NCBI GenBank assembly: GCA_005882905.1
Contig: VBBG01000080.1
Span: 1 to 7,048 of the forward strand
Direction of reading: 5' to 3'
DNA: 7,048 nucleotides
DNA from: Candidatus Bathyarchaeota archaeon
GTDB lineage: Archaea > Thermoproteota > Bathyarchaeia > 40CM-2-53-6
In this document: positions 5,441-7,048 of the stretch, in pieces
Position numbering within the stretch: the first letter of the stretch is position 1
Layout of the letters: each line of letters starts with the position of its first letter
Position numbers and translations under genes: made by a program
Notes under the pieces: generated by a model
What the model saw: the letters and a program-made list of their open reading frames with translations, nothing else
The model's database searches: none
What the model was told of the DNA's origin: nothing

Positions 5441-6349
5441 ATGCCTAAGGCGTCGAAGCAGAAGCCACCCGAACTCAATATCTTCCCCGGAAACTGGACC
5501 ATAAAGAACGAGCAGATGTTCAAGGCCTTCGACCTATCTTTCGCGCAGCACTGGAATCCGGCCAATTTTCCCTGGGAAGAACTCGACGGGAAGAACTTCG
5601 ATCCAAAGGAGCGTATCGCCCAAGCGTATTGGATGTCCAAGCTCGCCCTGTTCGAAAAATCGGGCATTGGAGCTTTCGGATTTGGAGCGGTCCGTGCCGC
5701 CGAGCTTAACCTGGAAGACCCTACCAAGAAGATGCTCGCGTCGATCACATATGATGAATGCCGTCATGACGAAGTATGCAGACGAGCTTGCAACAAGCTC
5801 TGCCCCAACTGGCCCTATGGATACAAACCCCAGTCAGACTTTGAACAGAAAGCGCTGAGAAACATCGAGGCTCTCTACGAAGAGGGGAGACGATACTGGA
5901 AGGGGTTCAAGGGTGCCTGGGAGTATCTGACGCCGGAGCTGCTATTCGCAGGCTTCTTCTTCGCGGAGATAGGCGCCGTCGTGGCGACGATGGCCCTTCT
6001 TCGAGCAATGGCTCAAGAGTTCAGCGAGGAGCAGAAGCTTACCGTAACTCGGCAGATGAAGCAGGGCTTCATCTTCCTCTCACCCCTACTCTACCAGCAC
6101 CGGCCAGAATTCTGGCGTCTACCCTCAGACTTTGACAAAGTAGACCAGGAAGTGGAAGAGATAGCCCGGAACGCCGGGCTCGGGGTCCTGACGATGGAAG
6201 AGAAGGTCAGATACTGGAAACAGGCTATCGAGAAGAAGAGAGGAGAGATAGAAGAGATGGGCATCAAGGTCCCCGCGATCCCAGAACTCGGCGTCGAGGG
6301 CGTCGAGGTACAGGTTAAGAAGAACGAGACCATCGCAACCAGCTTCTAG
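5441..6349 (+). CDS. Ferritin-like (R2-like) helical protein with a partial diiron site
   Basis: This 302-residue protein looks like a ferritin-like four-helix protein of the ribonucleotide-reductase-R2/oxygenase group, but its function is unknown. Visible ligand candidates: E72 in the first core helix (LALFEKSGIG), E106 and H109 in YDECRHDE (an ExxH motif like the DExRH of diiron oxygenases), and E176 in the third helix (FFFAEIGAVVATM). The second ExxH expected some 30-37 residues after E176 is not there; the segment reads RQMKQGFIFLSP, where Q205 and Q208 may replace the acidic and His ligands. A non-canonical metal site or a non-catalytic partner subunit, as PaaC is to PaaA, is therefore possible. 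The C-terminus (from about 233) is charged and helical, then Pro/Val-rich. It is followed after 10 bases by an EthD-like gene, apparently as one operon. Confidence 0.65.
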   Translation: MPKASKQKPPELNIFPGNWTIKNEQMFKAFDLSFAQHWNPANFPWEELDGKNFDPKERIAQAYWMSKLALFEKSGIGAFGFGAVRAAELNLEDPTKKMLASITYDECRHDEVCRRACNKLCPNWPYGYKPQSDFEQKALRNIEALYEEGRRYWKGFKGAWEYLTPELLFAGFFFAEIGAVVATMALLRAMAQEFSEEQKLTVTRQMKQGFIFLSPLLYQHRPEFWRLPSDFDKVDQEVEEIARNAGLGVLTMEEKVRYWKQAIEKKRGEIEEMGIKVPAIPELGVEGVEVQVKKNETIATSF

Positions 6350-6353
6350 AGGA
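6349..6353 (+). promoter_or_regulatory. Shine-Dalgarno site of the EthD-like gene
   Basis: GAGGA overlaps the last base of the ferritin-like gene's TAG and lies 6 bases before the ATG at 6360. A ribosome site here, in contrast to the first gene of the unit, supports an internal operon cistron. Confidence 0.6.
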
Positions 6354-6359
6354 CAACAT

Positions 6360-6671
6360 ATGACCGCAAAGATCATCGTCCTGTTCGGCAAACCTACAGA
6401 CCCGAAACTTTTCGACAGACAATACTGGGATGATCACATCCCAATCGCCAAACAGATGCCAGGCCTACGAAGGTACACAGTCCATAAGGTCCTCAGCGCT
6501 CCCCGAGGCGAACCAGCATACTACCAAGTCGCCGAGCTAGAGTTCGACAACATGGACAGTCTGAAAAACGCCATAGCATCCCAGCCCGGGAAAGATTCGG
6601 GCCGCCACGGGATGAAGATTGCGACTGGCGGAATGACATTTCTCTACGCCGAGTCGAAAGAAGCGATGTAG
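6360..6671 (+). CDS. EthD-like dimeric alpha/beta-barrel protein
   Basis: The 103-residue product has the EthD ferredoxin-like pattern: strand KIIVLFGKP (4-12), then helix DRQYWDDHIPIAKQMPGLRR (19-38) with the conserved His of the YWxxHxP motif (H26). Next come the strand YTVHKVL (39-45), YYQVAELEFD (54-63), a helix DSLKNAIAS (66-74), and the closing strand (GGMTFLYAE). EthD was named from ethyl tert-butyl ether degradation, and family members are small dimers that accompany oxygenases or handle polyketide-like or unsaturated intermediates. A role beside the ferritin-like protein is inferred from its position 10 bases downstream. Length is normal for a complete single-domain member. Confidence 0.85.
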   Translation: MTAKIIVLFGKPTDPKLFDRQYWDDHIPIAKQMPGLRRYTVHKVLSAPRGEPAYYQVAELEFDNMDSLKNAIASQPGKDSGRHGMKIATGGMTFLYAESKEAM

Positions 6672-6702
6672 CCTCCCTACAAGCAACCTTCATCTACACC
6701 AC

Positions 6703-6725
6703 GATTCGAAGATAATTTCGGAATC
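6703..6725 (+). promoter_or_regulatory. Bulged inverted repeat before the thiolase
   Basis: GATTCGAA (6703-6710), a GATAAT loop, and TTCGGAATC (6717-6725) pair over 8 base pairs with one bulged G. It ends 6 bases before the thiolase ATG. It could be an operator, or an RNA hairpin that influences translation. AT-rich GATAATTTC in its centre may also serve as a weak promoter element. The 60-base gap otherwise shows no strong TATA box. Confidence 0.35.
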
Positions 6726-6731
6726 AGGATT

Positions 6732-7048
6732 ATGGCACGAGTCGCGATTGTCGGTGTTGGACATTCGAAGTTTGGAAAAAGAAGCGATGCCTCTCTCCGG
6801 GAACTTGCGTTTGAAGCATACAGCGACGCGCTCGACGATGCAGAGATCGAGTCCTCAAGCATTGACGGCTCAGTAGTCTGCTCAGCCACCCACTATGACA
6901 AACAGCGATCTCCAGCGGGGGTCGTTGCGGAATATCTGGGGCTGAATCCAAAGCCCACGTTCAACGTCGAAGCAGCCTGTGCATCAAGCGCTGTCGGATT
7001 GAGAACCGCCTGGTCACTAGTGTCGTCTGGACTTCACGATGCGATCGC
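6732..7048 (+). CDS. Thiolase (SCP-x/acetyl-CoA acetyltransferase type), 5' part
   Basis: The first 105 residues of a thiolase run off the window. The N-terminus VAIVGVGHSKFGKRSD (4-19) and the nucleophile motif EAACASSAVGL, with C83 as the acyl-accepting cysteine, are typical of the archaeal SCP-x-like thiolases that cleave or condense 3-oxoacyl-CoA. The second active-site cysteine and the histidines lie beyond the window. In archaea such thiolases are often followed by a DUF35 OB-fold/zinc-ribbon protein; whether that is so here cannot be seen. It is the natural last enzyme after the dehydrogenase and hydratase in this region. ATG at 6732 is the start that gives the family N-terminus. Confidence 0.9.
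   Translation, partial: MARVAIVGVGHSKFGKRSDASLRELAFEAYSDALDDAEIESSSIDGSVVCSATHYDKQRSPAGVVAEYLGLNPKPTFNVEAACASSAVGLRTAWSLVSSGLHDAI

Overview
The window reads as archaeal chromosome. Several genes start at an AT-rich TATA-like box with the start codon about 30-40 bases downstream and no good Shine-Dalgarno site (2543-2548 before the dehydrogenase, 3792-3799 before the first enoyl-CoA hydratase, 5401-5407 before the ferritin-like gene). Such short-leader or leaderless starts are typical of archaea. GTG and TTG starts are common here, and others (thioesterase, EthD-like gene) carry a good GAGG-type ribosome site. The gene content (acyl-CoA chemistry plus a SCP-x-type thiolase) fits a heterotrophic, soil or sediment TACK-like archaeon, but the lineage is an inference that the sequence does not settle.

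Left part (1-2503): the 3' tail of an unidentified gene (1-93), then a hotdog-fold acyl-CoA thioesterase (252-731). Facing it on the minus strand is a block of three genes: a GNAT acetyltransferase (2503-1865), a cysteine/3-mercaptopropionate dioxygenase-like cupin (1785-1192) and a short SRPBCC/AHSA1-type protein (1107-799). The SRPBCC reading frame follows the dioxygenase in the same frame, separated only by a TAG, and has no normal start codon where its domain begins.

Right part (2575-7048, all plus strand): a 3-hydroxyacyl-CoA dehydrogenase, a 356-base gap with short degenerate repeats and no credible gene, two adjacent crotonase genes (one hydratase-like with both catalytic glutamates but an apparent 20-residue internal gap, and one PaaG-like isomerase lacking both), a ferritin-like/R2-like helical protein with only part of a diiron site, an EthD-like small protein, and the start of a thiolase cut by the window edge.

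Together the plus-strand genes supply hydration, isomerisation, dehydrogenation and probably thiolytic cleavage of acyl-CoAs, with a thioesterase nearby to release CoA. The set resembles the lower half of aerobic phenylacetyl-CoA catabolism (PaaF/G/H/J-like), with a possible oxygen-dependent or structural ferritin-like partner. That is a hypothesis about an uncharacterised archaeal CoA-thioester degradation module, not a demonstrated pathway. Several perfect inverted repeats lie at the promoters and are candidate operators.
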